Positions 26,062-35,190 of a stretch of 64,000 nt of DNA are shown here, one piece after another; position 1 is the stretch's first letter; every line of letters begins with the position of its first letter. Source of the stretch: Arsenicicoccus piscis (GTDB lineage: Bacteria; Actinomycetota; Actinomycetes; Actinomycetales; Dermatophilaceae). The notes below the pieces were generated by a model that had not been told where the DNA came from, did no database searches, and worked only from the letters and a program-made list of their open reading frames with translations. The position numbers and the translations under genes were made by a program. The stretch lies in assembly GCF_022568835.1 (NCBI RefSeq), contig NZ_JAKZHV010000010.1:1-64000 (forward strand), written 5' to 3'.

Positions 26062-27165
26062 GTGGAGCCGTACGACGAGTCGTCCCTCGACGAGGGGCTG
26101 GTCCCGGCACACGTCGATCCCTTCGTCGAGGCGCTGCAGGAGCGGATCCTCGGTGCCCCGCTCGACCTCGACCGCCGCGCGGTGGCCCGCGAGGTGGGGG
26201 TGTCGTTCCGCACGGCCGAGCGGTTCTGGCACGCCCTCGGTTTCCCTCCGGTCACCGACGGCGCGCACGCCTTCTCCCGCACCGACCTCAAGGCGCTGGA
26301 GATCATCGCCGAGCTGGTCCGCAGCGGGCGCCTCGACGAGTCGACCGCCCTCGGGCTGACCCGCGCCTTCGCCCGGACCACCGACCGGCTGTCGGTGTGG
26401 CAGACCTCGCTGCTCGCCGAGGCTCTCTCGCCCTGGCAGCAGGGGGACGTCGAGCTCTCCCGCGCGCACCTCGCCGAGGGGCACGACTCGACCCGCGCCG
26501 AGCCGGACGAGTCGACCGCCCGGGCCGCCGTCTCCGCGCTGGCCGAGCTCGCCGACGAGCTGGAGCCGCTCCTGGTCTACGCGTGGCGCCGGCACCTGAC
26601 GTCCGCCGTGGCCCGCATGGTCTCCGACGCCGACCCCGTGGCGATGGGCCCGGGTGGGCTGCGCCGGTGCGTGGGCTTCGCCGACCTGGTGGCCTTCACC
26701 TCGCTGGTGCGGCGCCTCTCGGAGCGCGAATTGGCACGCGTGGTGCAGCAGTTCGAGGCCGTGTGCTCCGACGTCATCACCGCTCACGGTGGCCGGGTGA
26801 TCAAGACGGTGGGCGACGAGGTGCTGTTCGTCGCCAAGGTCCCGGCCGACGGCGCACGCATCGCGCTCGACCTGGTCGCCGCCATCCACGCCGACGACAT
26901 GCTGCCGCCGGTCCGCCTGGGCCTGGCGTACGGCCCCGTGGTCTCGCGGCTCGGCGACGTCTTCGGCACGACGGTCAACAAGGCGGCTCGCCTGACCGCC
27001 GTCGCCCCGCGCGGCCGGATCCTCGTCGACGACGTGCTGGCCCAAGAGCTCGTCGACGCGCCCGGCCTGGTCACCGTCAAGCAGCGCAGCCGCACCCTGC
27101 GCGGCGTCGGTGTCGTCACGCCGTCGCTGCTGTCGCCCGGCCTCGGGGACTCGCTGCTGGCGTAG
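26062..27165 (+). CDS. Adenylate/guanylate cyclase (class III) with N-terminal regulatory domain
   Basis: 367 residues from GTG 26062, with AAGGAGG 5 nt upstream. Residues 1-190 form a helical domain with a MerR-like helix segment (REVGVSFRTAERFWHALGF) and FSRTDLKALEII, as in the pH-sensing regulatory domain of mycobacterial Rv2212-type cyclases. The catalytic domain, about 200-350, contains VGFADLVAFTSLVRRL (metal Asp), GRVIKTVGDEVLFVA (second metal Asp) and GDVFGTTVNKAARLTAVAPRG (Asn/Arg transition-state residues). It makes cAMP from ATP in the cytoplasm. It follows birA as a monocistron; the signal sensed is unknown. Confidence 0.85.
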   Translation: MEPYDESSLDEGLVPAHVDPFVEALQERILGAPLDLDRRAVAREVGVSFRTAERFWHALGFPPVTDGAHAFSRTDLKALEIIAELVRSGRLDESTALGLTRAFARTTDRLSVWQTSLLAEALSPWQQGDVELSRAHLAEGHDSTRAEPDESTARAAVSALAELADELEPLLVYAWRRHLTSAVARMVSDADPVAMGPGGLRRCVGFADLVAFTSLVRRLSERELARVVQQFEAVCSDVITAHGGRVIKTVGDEVLFVAKVPADGARIALDLVAAIHADDMLPPVRLGLAYGPVVSRLGDVFGTTVNKAARLTAVAPRGRILVDDVLAQELVDAPGLVTVKQRSRTLRGVGVVTPSLLSPGLGDSLLA

Positions 27166-27207
27166 GTCGTGGCAGCCGGGCAGTCGAGGGCCGGGTCAGG
27201 GCTCGAC

Positions 27208-28032
27208 TCAGACCTCGGTCGGGCCGGGCCAGCGTGGCCGACGCTTCTCGGCGAACGCGGCAACGCCTTCCGCCCGGTCGGGGGAGAAGGCGGTCGCCCG
27301 CCAGCAGCCGTCCTCGACCTCCAGGCCGGCGGCAAGGTCGACGTCGGAGCCGAGGCGCATGGCCTTCTTCGCATTGACTACTCCCACAGGGGAGTTCGCC
27401 GCAATGACCGTAGCCAGCTCCAGGGCGGCCGTCCGCGCCTCGCCGGCCGGGACCACGCGTTCTACGGCACCGAGGGTGAGTGCGTCGGCGGCGCTGAGCC
27501 GGGCTGCGGTGAAGATCATCGACGACGCCCGACCCCACCCGACCCGGCGCACGAGCAGCTGGGTGCCGCCGCCTGCCGGGATCACGCCGACGGCGACCTC
27601 GGGCAGCCCGACCGTGGCGCCGTCACCGCAGACGATGATGTCGCAGGACAGAGCCAGCTCGAAGCCACCGCCGAGTGCGAAACCGTCGACGGCCGCGATC
27701 GTCGGCTGCGGCAGGTCGAGGACCCCGTTGTAGGCGGCGCGAGTGATCGGTCGCTGCGCGAAGATCTGGGCGTCGGTCAAGGAGTTGCGCTCCTTGAGGT
27801 CGGCTCCGACGCAGAAGGCCTTCGCGTGGGTGCTGGTCAGCAGGACCGCGCGGGTGTGCGGGTCGGCGGCCGTCCACCGGGTCGCCGCACCGAGGTCGCG
27901 GGCGAGCGCGGTCGAGACGGCGTTCATCGCCTCGGGACGGTCCAGCGCGATCTCGAGCACGTGACCGTCGTCGCCGTGGCGGGTCAACGTCACATGGTCG
28001 TAGACCGGTAGGTCGGCTGGGGTGGTGGCCAT
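27208..28032 (-). CDS. Enoyl-CoA hydratase/isomerase family protein
   Basis: 274 residues from ATG 28032 with AAGGAG 9 nt upstream. The crotonase fold is shown by LDRPEAMNAVSTALARDL, the oxyanion-hole strands KAFCVGADLKERNSL and AVDGFALGGGFELALSCD, with the two catalytic glutamates in GGGFELAL and VGLPEVAVGVIP. The C-terminal MRLGSDVDLAAGLEVE and FAEKRRPRWPG are typical. It hydrates trans-2-enoyl-CoA in beta-oxidation or branched-chain catabolism. It converges on the cyclase gene with a 42-bp gap and is not in an operon with the dehydrogenases. Confidence 0.85.
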   Translation of the reverse strand: MATTPADLPVYDHVTLTRHGDDGHVLEIALDRPEAMNAVSTALARDLGAATRWTAADPHTRAVLLTSTHAKAFCVGADLKERNSLTDAQIFAQRPITRAAYNGVLDLPQPTIAAVDGFALGGGFELALSCDIIVCGDGATVGLPEVAVGVIPAGGGTQLLVRRVGWGRASSMIFTAARLSAADALTLGAVERVVPAGEARTAALELATVIAANSPVGVVNAKKAMRLGSDVDLAAGLEVEDGCWRATAFSPDRAEGVAAFAEKRRPRWPGPTEV

Positions 28033-28135
28033 CGGCGACTCCTTCGTCGTGGTCGGTCTGGCGAGGTGGTGCCGCCTCGGCGACTGGGACGCCATCGTCG
28101 GGAGCGGACCCGAGGGCGAGCGGACGCTCTACGGG

Positions 28136-28765
28136 TCAGAGCTCGGTGAGGTCCTTGAGGGTGACGTCGCCATCGGAGGTGGACCAGCGGGTGTCGTCGA
28201 CCGAGCCCTGCTGCTGGCTGACGCCCGTGATCGTGCGGTCGCCGGTGTCGAAGACGCGCACCCGGTCGCCGGTCTTGACGGCCAGCCGGTGCTTGTCGGG
28301 GAAGATCGCGTAGGCGCTGTCGTTCTGGCCGCCCGAGGACGCCGGCGAGCCGAGCTCGGCCGGCCACCAGTCGCCAGACCGGCCGGAGCCCTTCGAGTCG
28401 GAGCCCTTCGAATCGGAGCCCTGAGACGCGGACTGCGACGCTTCGGGGTGCCGGTGCTTGGCCTGGTAGTCGTCCCGGCTGTCCCGCGAGCTCCCTTGCG
28501 AGGCAGCGCCGTTCGAGTCGCCGGAGCCGGCGGACGACGCGAGGTCGCCGGCTGCTGCCGCCACCTTGGCCTTGAGGTCGTGGTTGCCCATCTCACCGAT
28601 CTGGGTCATGCCACCGGCCATCCACTGCCCCGAGCCGCCGAGATCCGGGTGGGAGAACTGGGCGGAGCGGCCGTTGCCGCGGTCGACCGCTTCGGCGAGA
28701 GCCGAGACTCCTGCCTCGCTCAGGCCGTGTCGCTCGGCGATCTCCTTGATGCGCTCGGTGCTCAT
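28136..28765 (-). CDS. Conserved hypothetical protein with C-terminal beta domain
   Basis: 209 residues from ATG 28765, which has a near-perfect AGGAGG site. Residues 1-30 (ERIKEIAERHGLSEAGVSALAEAV) look like a small helical/HTH-like domain. A conserved motif follows at about 35-66 (SAQFSHPDLGGSGQWMAGGM then IGEMGNHDLKAKV), which I have seen in small bacterial proteins of unknown function. A Ser/Gly/Asp low-complexity linker (about 70-130) leads to a C-terminal segment (YAIFPDKHRLAVKTGDRVRVFDTGDRTITGVSQQQG) that looks like a small beta-barrel. There is no signal peptide. I do not assign a function. Confidence 0.6.
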   Translation of the reverse strand: MSTERIKEIAERHGLSEAGVSALAEAVDRGNGRSAQFSHPDLGGSGQWMAGGMTQIGEMGNHDLKAKVAAAAGDLASSAGSGDSNGAASQGSSRDSRDDYQAKHRHPEASQSASQGSDSKGSDSKGSGRSGDWWPAELGSPASSGGQNDSAYAIFPDKHRLAVKTGDRVRVFDTGDRTITGVSQQQGSVDDTRWSTSDGDVTLKDLTEL

Positions 28766-28800
28766 GAGTCCTCCTGCGGTTCGGTGGGTCTCGCCCCAGG

Positions 28801-29364
28801 CTAGCGCCGACGTGCGGGCGCTGCGGACTCGCCCGAGCCGGCTCCCCGGTCACCGAGGGGCGTCTCGTCCTCCGGGGCGATCTCGGTCGTCGGGACGCCG
28901 GTGAACACGAACCGGCGATAGGTCAGGAACCGGAAGATGGTGCCGATCCCGATCCCGACGAAGCGGGCGAGGTTGTCCCACGCGATGCCGTGCAGGCCGA
29001 GGCCGTAGCGGCTGAGATAGAGAAACCCCGCCGTGATGACCAGCGCGATGGCGTTGAACAGCACGAAGAGCGCCGCCTCGTGACCCACGTGTGCGCGGCG
29101 CTGGTGTCGATAGGTCCAGTGCCGGTTGCCCAGCCAGCTGAAGATCGTGCCCAGGATCGTCGCCACGATGGACGCGGTGGTCGGCTTGTGCGCGAGGAAC
29201 CCGTCCGTCGGCCCGACCGGCCCGAACACCAGCAGGTTGTAGGAGCCGGTGTCCACGATGAACGCGCCCAGCCCCACCGTCCCGAACGCGAGAAGCTCGC
29301 GCCACAGCCGCCGCGCGAGCCCCGTGAGGCGCTGCAGCAGGGTGCGCGGTCGCTCGTTGGGCAT
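28801..29364 (-). CDS. GtrA family membrane protein
   Basis: 187 residues from ATG 29364. Four membrane helices are predicted in the GtrA pattern: FGTVGLGAFIVDTGSYNLL, ASIVATILGTIFSWLGNRHW, FVLFNAIALVITAGFLYLS and FVGIGIGTIFRFLTYRRFVF. GtrA proteins are linked to export or flipping of polyprenyl-linked sugars for surface polysaccharide decoration. The C-terminal Gly/Glu/Pro tail is unstructured. It is divergent from purK; a TACCCT box 6 nt before the ATG suggests a leaderless transcript. The polysaccharide served here is unknown. Confidence 0.85.
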   Translation of the reverse strand: MPNERPRTLLQRLTGLARRLWRELLAFGTVGLGAFIVDTGSYNLLVFGPVGPTDGFLAHKPTTASIVATILGTIFSWLGNRHWTYRHQRRAHVGHEAALFVLFNAIALVITAGFLYLSRYGLGLHGIAWDNLARFVGIGIGTIFRFLTYRRFVFTGVPTTEIAPEDETPLGDRGAGSGESAAPARRR

Positions 29365-29370
29365 CCATCC

Positions 29371-29396
29371 AGGGTAGACCGGCTGCCGACTACCCT
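29371..29396. promoter_or_regulatory. Divergent leaderless promoters for gtrA-like gene and purK
   Basis: TACCCT on the minus strand (29371-29376) lies 6 nt before ATG 29364, and TACCCT on the plus strand (29391-29396) lies 7 nt before GTG 29404. The two boxes are 14 bp apart and point outward. Confidence 0.5.
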
Positions 29397-29403
29397 GGAC
29401 CGC

Positions 29404-30648
29404 GTGACCTCAGAGCGCTCTGACCTCCCAGCCGCCCCAGCAACGTCGTCGGCGGAGCCCGCCTCGTCGCCCGCGCCCCAGCGCACCCCGGGAGGGTTCC
29501 CGGTCGTCGGCATCATCGGCGGGGGCCAGCTGGCCCGGATGTGCGCGCAGCCCGCGGTCGGCCTCGGCATCACCCTGAGCGTCCTGGCGGAGTCGGAGTC
29601 GGCGGCCGCCGCCCTGGTCGTCCCGAGCGCACCGGTCGGTGAGCACACGTCGATCGAGGACGTCCTTGCGTTCGCCGAGCACTGCGACGTCGTGACCTTC
29701 GACCACGAGCACGTGCCCGCGGACGTGCTGGCGGCCCTGGTGGACTCGGGGGTGTCGGTGCACCCACGACCCGACGCCCTGGTCTACGCCCAGGACAAGC
29801 TGGCGATGCGGCGACGACTGACCGAGCTCGGTGTCCCGTGCCCCGCGTGGGCCGAGGTGCGCGACGAGGGCGAGCTCGAGGCGTTCGGTGCCGAGCACGG
29901 CTGGCCGGTGGTGCTGAAGACGCCGCGAGGGGGCTACGACGGCAAGGGAGTTCGGGTCATCGGTAGCGCCGCCGAGGCCCGCGACTGGCCGCTCGCAGAC
30001 GGTCTGCTGGTCGAGGAGGCCGTCCCCTTCAGCCGCGAGCTCGCGGTGCTGGTGGCGCGGAGCCCGATGGGTCAGTGCGCCGTCTGGCCGGTCGTGGAGA
30101 CCGTGCAGACCGACGGCATCTGCACCGAGGTGCTCGCCCCCGCGCCCGGGCTCCCGGACGACCTCGCCGCGGCGGCGAGCCAGGCGGCGCTGACGATCGC
30201 GGGTGCGCTGGACGTGACCGGGGTGATGGCCGTCGAGCTGTTCGAGGTGCCGGTGGGTGATGAGAGTGATTCTGGCACAACGGGATTCGTCGTCAACGAG
30301 CTGGCGATGCGTCCGCACAACAGCGGCCACTGGACCATCGACGGTGCCGTGACGAGTCAGTTCGAGCAGCACCTGCGCGCCGTCCTCGACCTGCCGCTCG
30401 GCGACCCGCGCTCGCGAGACCGGTGGACCGTGATGGGCAACGTGCTGGGCGGGGAGTACCCCGAGCTCTACCCGACGTATCGGCACCTCATGGCGCGCGA
30501 CCCCGCGATGAAGTTCCACCACTACGGCAAGGACGTGCGGCCCGGCCGCAAGATCGGGCACGTCAACGTCGGCGGCGACGACCTCGATGATCTACGCGAA
30601 CGCGCCCGCCACGCAACGCAGTTCCTTCAAGGAGTGATCACCGAATGA
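29404..30648 (+). CDS. purK: 5-(carboxyamino)imidazole ribonucleotide synthase
   Basis: 414 residues from GTG 29404. ATP-grasp enzyme of purine synthesis that carboxylates AIR to N5-CAIR. Key motifs are [26 protein letters not shown], the ATP-binding [33 protein letters not shown] and the C-terminal [15 protein letters not shown]. The first about 30 residues (Ala/Ser/Pro-rich) are an extra unstructured tail. The stop overlaps purE as ATGA, the classic purK-purE pair. Confidence 0.95.
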   Translation: MTSERSDLPAAPATSSAEPASSPAPQRTPGGFPVVGIIGGGQLARMCAQPAVGLGITLSVLAESESAAAALVVPSAPVGEHTSIEDVLAFAEHCDVVTFDHEHVPADVLAALVDSGVSVHPRPDALVYAQDKLAMRRRLTELGVPCPAWAEVRDEGELEAFGAEHGWPVVLKTPRGGYDGKGVRVIGSAAEARDWPLADGLLVEEAVPFSRELAVLVARSPMGQCAVWPVVETVQTDGICTEVLAPAPGLPDDLAAAASQAALTIAGALDVTGVMAVELFEVPVGDESDSGTTGFVVNELAMRPHNSGHWTIDGAVTSQFEQHLRAVLDLPLGDPRSRDRWTVMGNVLGGEYPELYPTYRHLMARDPAMKFHHYGKDVRPGRKIGHVNVGGDDLDDLRERARHATQFLQGVITE

Positions 30649-31175
30649 GCACCGAGACCACCCGTCGTCCCGTCGTCGGCCTGGTGATGGGCAGCGACTC
30701 CGACTGGCCCGTCATGGAGCTGGCCGCCCAGGCGCTCGACGAGCTCGGGATCGCCTACGAGGCCGACGTGGTCTCGGCGCACCGGATGCCGACCGAGATG
30801 ATCGACTACGGGCGCTCGGCCTCCGACCGCGGGCTGCAGGTCATCATCGCCGGCGCCGGCGGTGCGGCCCACCTGCCCGGCATGCTCGCCGCCGTCACGC
30901 CGCTGCCGGTGATCGGCGTGCCCGTGCCGCTGAAGTACCTCGACGGCATGGACTCGCTGCTGTCCATCGTCCAGATGCCCGCCGGTGTCCCGGTCGCCAC
31001 CGTCTCCATCGGCGGCGCCCGCAACGCCGGGCTGCTCGCGGCCCGCATCATCGGCGCCGGCACCGACGCCGAGGCCCAGCGCGTCCGCGCCGCCATGGTC
31101 GACTTCCAGTCCGCCCTGCGCGACGAGGCCCACGCCAAGGGCGCCCGCCTCCGCGACCGCACCCAGGCCCCCTGA
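30645..31175 (+). CDS. purE: N5-carboxyaminoimidazole ribonucleotide mutase
   Basis: 176 residues, ATG overlapping the purK stop. It converts N5-CAIR to CAIR in the purine pathway. The substrate loop [16 protein letters not shown] and the SAHRMPTEM motif hold the catalytic Ser and His, and [35 protein letters not shown] and the [14 protein letters not shown] tail complete class I PurE. Active as an octamer in the family. Length is normal for the class. Confidence 0.95.
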   Translation: MSTETTRRPVVGLVMGSDSDWPVMELAAQALDELGIAYEADVVSAHRMPTEMIDYGRSASDRGLQVIIAGAGGAAHLPGMLAAVTPLPVIGVPVPLKYLDGMDSLLSIVQMPAGVPVATVSIGGARNAGLLAARIIGAGTDAEAQRVRAAMVDFQSALRDEAHAKGARLRDRTQAP

Positions 31176-31187
31176 CCTGGCCCCGGC

Positions 31188-31351
31188 GCCGACACGGCAC
31201 TTAGGCGCCGAGATGGCACTTGGAGGCCGAGATGGTTGGTGTAACAGCCGTTTCGGTGACGGACTGCCGGTTCGTGGGGGTGGACGTGACCAGCTGCCGT
31301 CTCGGTCGGTAAGTGCCGTCTCGGTCGCCAACCGCCGTGTCGGCAGCGCGA
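31188..31351 (+). repeat. Inverted-repeat array with GCCGAGATGGCACTT core (family copy 2)
   Basis: The left part carries GCCGACACGGCACTTA and two GCCGAGATGG-type units (31188-31245); the right part carries complementary units AGCCGTTTCGGT, GCTGCCGTCTCGGT and AAGTGCCGTCTCGGT (31245-31330) and ACCGCCGTGTCGGC (31331-31345). It resembles the array at 8584-9105 in core sequence and inverted architecture and occupies the gap between convergent purE and the CapA-like gene. No gene is seen here. Confidence 0.8.
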
Positions 31352-31358
31352 CGAGCGG

Positions 31359-32570
31359 TCAGCGGGCAGGGCAGCCCTGGTCGAGGGCGGCGAAGTCGGC
31401 GAGGGCGGCGGTGCGGGCGGAGCCGGTGAGGTGGCGGGGGAGGCCGCCCTCGATGAGGGCGGGGGACCAGGCCATGGTGGGCGTGCCGCGGGGTGGGACG
31501 GTCAGGGTGAGGACGCCGGTCTTGCGCTGGACGCCGGAGCCGCTGCCGAAGACGAAGTTTCCGAGGCCGTAGGCCACGGCGGTCGAGCCGACGGTGTCGG
31601 TGGTCTGCTGGATGTGGGCGTGGCTGCCGACGACGGCGTTCGCGCCGGCAGCGGACAGGCGGGTGGCGAGCTCGACCTGGCGCGGCTTCGGGCATCGCAC
31701 CCGCTCGCTGCCCCAGTGCAGGTAGGCGAGGATCACGGCGTCGGGGTCCTTGGCGCGGGCGGCCCGCACACCCGCCTCCAGCCGTTCGAGCCCGCCCGGC
31801 GTGTCCAGGTAGGCCATGCCCGGCTTGTCGGGCCCGGCCGTCCAGTTGAGGTGCGGGTCGAGGACGTCGGACGCGCCGAAGACGACCACCGAGCGGCCAC
31901 GCACCGTCGTGGCCCAGGGGGCGTACGCCTGGTCGGCGTCCTTGCCGATCCCGATGACGGGCAACGGGTTTGACGCCGTGACGGCCAGCATCCGACGCAG
32001 CCCCTCGGCGCCGAAGTCCATGCCGTGGTTGTTGGCGGCGGTCACCACGTCGACACCCTGCTCCCGCAGCACGTCGAGGATGCGCGGCGGCGCGACGAAG
32101 GTGAACGGCTTGTCCTGCGGGTGCAGGCCCGCACTGCTCTCGGCGACCACGGTCTCGAGGTTGACCATCGCCAGGTCGGCGGCCGCGAGCTCCTTGCCGA
32201 CCTCGCCCAGGCCCTCGGTGAGCAGCGAGCCCGCGACGCCGTGCGACTGGGTGTCGCCGCCCAGGGCGATCGTCACGGTCTCCTTGGTGCGCGGCGGCGG
32301 GAGGTCGGTAGACCCGGTGGTGCCAGTCGTGGCATCTCCGCCGGTCGGTGCCGCTGGGGTGGTCGACGCGCCACCGGTCGAGGCGGCCGACGAGGGCGAC
32401 GTGCCGGACGACGGCGACGAGGACGCGGCTGCCTGAGCCGAGGTGCGGTCGTCCCGATCGGCGGAGATGCCGGCGAGGGCGCCACCGGCTACGACGACGC
32501 CGACGACCCCGGTCGCGACGGCGGCGGCCGATCGCCGGAGGCGGTGGATCGGGCGGTTCGAAGGTGGCAT
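31359..32570 (-). CDS. CapA-family poly-gamma-glutamate/capsule-type metallophosphatase
   Basis: 403 residues from ATG 32570. An N-terminal membrane helix (VATGVVGVVVAGGALAGISA) is followed by a Ser/Thr/Gly-rich linker, so the catalytic domain faces outward. The domain has the CapA metallophosphatase pattern: LGGDTQSHG, MVNLETVVAE, ANNHGMDFGAEGLRRM, YLHWGSERVRCP and VGSHAHIQQ, with GNFVFG near the end. Members take part in capsule or poly-glutamate assembly/anchoring. It is adjacent to a glycan locus but points away from the pse genes (146-bp gap). A TAGAGT box at 32631-32636 could be its promoter. The real substrate is unknown. Confidence 0.8.
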   Translation of the reverse strand: MPPSNRPIHRLRRSAAAVATGVVGVVVAGGALAGISADRDDRTSAQAAASSSPSSGTSPSSAASTGGASTTPAAPTGGDATTGTTGSTDLPPPRTKETVTIALGGDTQSHGVAGSLLTEGLGEVGKELAAADLAMVNLETVVAESSAGLHPQDKPFTFVAPPRILDVLREQGVDVVTAANNHGMDFGAEGLRRMLAVTASNPLPVIGIGKDADQAYAPWATTVRGRSVVVFGASDVLDPHLNWTAGPDKPGMAYLDTPGGLERLEAGVRAARAKDPDAVILAYLHWGSERVRCPKPRQVELATRLSAAGANAVVGSHAHIQQTTDTVGSTAVAYGLGNFVFGSGSGVQRKTGVLTLTVPPRGTPTMAWSPALIEGGLPRHLTGSARTAALADFAALDQGCPAR

Positions 32571-32715
32571 CGGTGCGTCCTCGCTGTGCGACGTCCGGCG
32601 CAGCCCCTGACGTCTCGTGGTGTTGCGTCCACTCTACGTAGGGATTGCCCCGGTCCGCGCACGCCGCACGCCGTCGAGGGTGGTCGGGTGGTCGGGCAGC
32701 GCAACGCTCAGGCGA

Positions 32716-34377
32716 TCAGGATGGCCGACGTGTCGATCGCTTGCGGTAGCGCTCGAAGCCCGCCGCGTCCGGCGGCAGGTCGGCGACGTAGTCGGCGGTC
32801 GCGAACAGGCGCCGCGACGGCTCGTTGTCGGTGTGGACGACGGCGAGGTAGGACCGCACGTCGGCGGTCTGGGCCAGGTGCTCCTCGGCTGCCAGCAGCA
32901 TGGGCGTGGCGAGCCCCTGCCCACGCGCGCTCGGCGCGACGGTGATCGACACCTCCCAGTCGTCGTGCCCCTCGTGGTCCCAGCGCACGGTCCCGACCTG
33001 CCCGCCGTCCGGCCCGGTCACGATCAGCAGCACCCGGTCGTCCCGCTCCAGCGAGCCGCGCAGCCATGCCACGTGGTCGTCGTAGACCAGCTCGTCGCTG
33101 CTGCGGGACAGCGCGCGCGTCTGCGGGTCGTTGCGCCAGTCGAAGAGCGTGCGCGCGTCGTCGAGGGTCGCACCACGGACGGTCAGGCCCTCGGAGGTGC
33201 GCGGACGCCCGGCGGTCGCGGCGACCTCCCAGGTGTGCACCACCCGGTAGGCCCCGAGCTCGTCGACCAGCTCGCCGGCACGACGCGCCGCAGCCTCGCG
33301 GACGTCAAAAGCGTTCGGGGACAACCACTCTCGCAGCTCGCTCACGGCGGTGTCCTGCTCGGCCTGGTCGAACGCCGGACCCCCGAGCCCGAGCGCGGCG
33401 CCCGCGTCGACCACCCTGCGGTAGCCCTCGACCTGGTTGTCGACCGCGCACACCAGCGCCATCGGCACCTGCACGCAGCACAGCTCCCAGACCGACGTGC
33501 CGGACGCGCTCACCACCACGTCATGGGTCGTGTAGAGCTCGGGCAGGCTGCCCGTCGGCGGCGTCACCGTGAGTGCCAGGCCGGGGTGCGTCGCGGCCAC
33601 CTCGGCGACCGCGGCCTGCGCCGCCGGCTGCACGACCGCGGTCACGGCAAGCGGCACGCCGGTGCGCCCGAGCACGTCGAGGACGCGGGGCGTCAGGCCG
33701 GTCGGGTCGGCCCCGCCCATCACGACGAGCACCCGCAGGCGGCCATCGGCATCCTCGGCAGCATCCCCGGGAGCCACGGCATCCCGAGCGACACCCTCCC
33801 GAGCGGCAGCCCCACCGTCACGACGACCGCGCAGACGGCTGATGTCGGTCCGCAACGGCGTGTAGCGGGCGCCCAGGGCCAGCCAACGCGCAGGCACGCC
33901 GGGACGGGCTACCTCGTCCGCGCCGATGGTGGAGTCGACGACCACGTGGGCTGGCCGCCGGCCGAACTCGCTGTCCTCCATGGCGGACAGCAGCACCCGC
34001 TCGGAGCGCTCAGCCAGCGCGGCGAGCAGGTCGTCGTGCAGCCGGTAGGTGTCCACGTGGATCACGTCCGGCAGCGCACCAGCCCCAGCGCCACCACCGG
34101 TCTCAGCACCACCACCAGCCCCAGCACCACCACCAACTCCAGCCCCAGCACCACCACCCAACGCCGCCAGCATCTCGGCGCTCTGCGCGTCGGCGGACAG
34201 CGGGACGACCGGCAGGTCGGCGTGCGCGAGCAGCTCGGTCAGGAAGGGCCCGTCGACCCAGCCGGCGAGGGTGACGTTGTGGCCGCGCGAGCGGGCCTCC
34301 TGGGCGAGGGCGACGGCGCGCACGACGTGACCCACCCCGATGCCAGGACCACCGTGGGCGACGAGGGCGACCCGCAT
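32716..34377 (-). CDS. pseG: Fusion of PseG (UDP-sugar hydrolase) and PseH-like GNAT acetyltransferase
   Basis: 553 residues from ATG 34377, overlapping the upstream stop as TGATG. Residues 1-395 form a GT-B-like hydrolase: MRVALVAHGGPGIGVGHVVR contains His17, equal in number to the catalytic His of Campylobacter PseG, and VVMGGADPTGLT and VSASGTSVWELCC supply the nucleotide-binding half. A Gly/Ala/Val low-complexity insert sits near residues 75-105. Residues 397-553 form a GNAT domain starting LTVRGATLDDARTLFDWRND, with the acetyl-CoA loop SARGQGLATPML. The predicted reactions are N-acetylation of UDP-4-amino-4,6-dideoxy-AltNAc and removal of UDP from the diacetylated product. Order of fusion matches the PseH-then-PseG pathway. 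Confidence 0.85.
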   Translation of the reverse strand: MRVALVAHGGPGIGVGHVVRAVALAQEARSRGHNVTLAGWVDGPFLTELLAHADLPVVPLSADAQSAEMLAALGGGAGAGVGGGAGAGGGAETGGGAGAGALPDVIHVDTYRLHDDLLAALAERSERVLLSAMEDSEFGRRPAHVVVDSTIGADEVARPGVPARWLALGARYTPLRTDISRLRGRRDGGAAAREGVARDAVAPGDAAEDADGRLRVLVVMGGADPTGLTPRVLDVLGRTGVPLAVTAVVQPAAQAAVAEVAATHPGLALTVTPPTGSLPELYTTHDVVVSASGTSVWELCCVQVPMALVCAVDNQVEGYRRVVDAGAALGLGGPAFDQAEQDTAVSELREWLSPNAFDVREAAARRAGELVDELGAYRVVHTWEVAATAGRPRTSEGLTVRGATLDDARTLFDWRNDPQTRALSRSSDELVYDDHVAWLRGSLERDDRVLLIVTGPDGGQVGTVRWDHEGHDDWEVSITVAPSARGQGLATPMLLAAEEHLAQTADVRSYLAVVHTDNEPSRRLFATADYVADLPPDAAGFERYRKRSTRRPS

Positions 34378-35114
34378 CAGCCGTCTTCCAGGGACTTCTG
34401 GCGGACCTCGGCGTTGATGGCGACGAGGTCGGGGCGCGAGCGCAGCGTCGAGACGACCTCGCGCCACCGGGGCGGCCGCGAGGCGCCGCCGGGGAGGGCG
34501 GCCACGAGGGACCGCAACGCCTCGAGGTCCTCGGGCGTGTCGAGGGTGACGCGCAGGTCGTTGGACGGGGGCGTGACGGTCAGCCCGAGGAGTCGATAGG
34601 TGTCGGGGTCGGCGTAGAGCCCGGACGTCACGTGGATGCGGTCGTGGCCGGTGGCGGTCGCGTCGATGCGGCGCAGCGCGTCGGCGGTGGCGAGCTCGAC
34701 GTCGAGGCCGCGGGGGAGCGAGCGCACGAGGACCGTCGAGACGTAGTCGTGCTCGGGAGCGCCGCGCCAGGCGCCGGCGACCGCGCCGATCAGCTCGGGG
34801 TCGAGCAGCGGGCAGTCGGCGGTCAGGCGCACGACGGCGTCGGGGCGGTGCTCGTCGACGGCCTGCACGAAGCGCTGCAGCACGTCGGCCTCCGAGCCCC
34901 GCACGACGGGGCAGCCGAGCGACGCCGCGAGGTCGGCCACGGCGGTGTCGGAGTCGTGCGTAGAGGTGGCGACGACGACCTCGTCGAGGCCCGTCGCGGA
35001 GCGGGCCGCGCGGACGACCCACTCGAGGACGCTACGGCCGTGCAGGTCCTCCAGGACCTTGCCCGGGAGGCGGGTCGACCCGGTGCGGGCCTGGATGACG
35101 GCGACGATGCGCAT
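34377..35114 (-). CDS. SpsF-type cytidylyltransferase, predicted CMP-pseudaminic acid synthetase
   Basis: 245 residues from ATG 35114. The family PF02348-like motif IQARTGSTRLPGKVL opens the protein (residues 6-20), then AVVRLTADCPLLDPELI and VSTVLVRSLPRGLDVEL. The SpsF subfamily lacks the standard CMP-Neu5Ac synthetase R-x-Gly-SKG loop but shares the nucleotidyltransferase fold. In pseudaminate loci such genes commonly stand in place of PseF and are assigned CMP-sugar activation. It is the first gene of the minus-strand half of the locus and overlaps pseG. Activity on pseudaminate is inferred from context. Confidence 0.75.
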   Translation of the reverse strand: MRIVAVIQARTGSTRLPGKVLEDLHGRSVLEWVVRAARSATGLDEVVVATSTHDSDTAVADLAASLGCPVVRGSEADVLQRFVQAVDEHRPDAVVRLTADCPLLDPELIGAVAGAWRGAPEHDYVSTVLVRSLPRGLDVELATADALRRIDATATGHDRIHVTSGLYADPDTYRLLGLTVTPPSNDLRVTLDTPEDLEALRSLVAALPGGASRPPRWREVVSTLRSRPDLVAINAEVRQKSLEDG

Positions 35115-35190
35115 GCGGCTTCCTCAATCACTGGCGTCCGAGGTGTCACGCGGTAACGTTTGGTCAATCCGCTACGCCTCAGGAGGCACG

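Noticed and set aside
34945-35190. Upstream extension of the pseB reading frame
   Set aside because: It would overlap the divergent cytidylyltransferase gene; AGGAGG before ATG 35191 and start of the NADP fold right after it fix the start.
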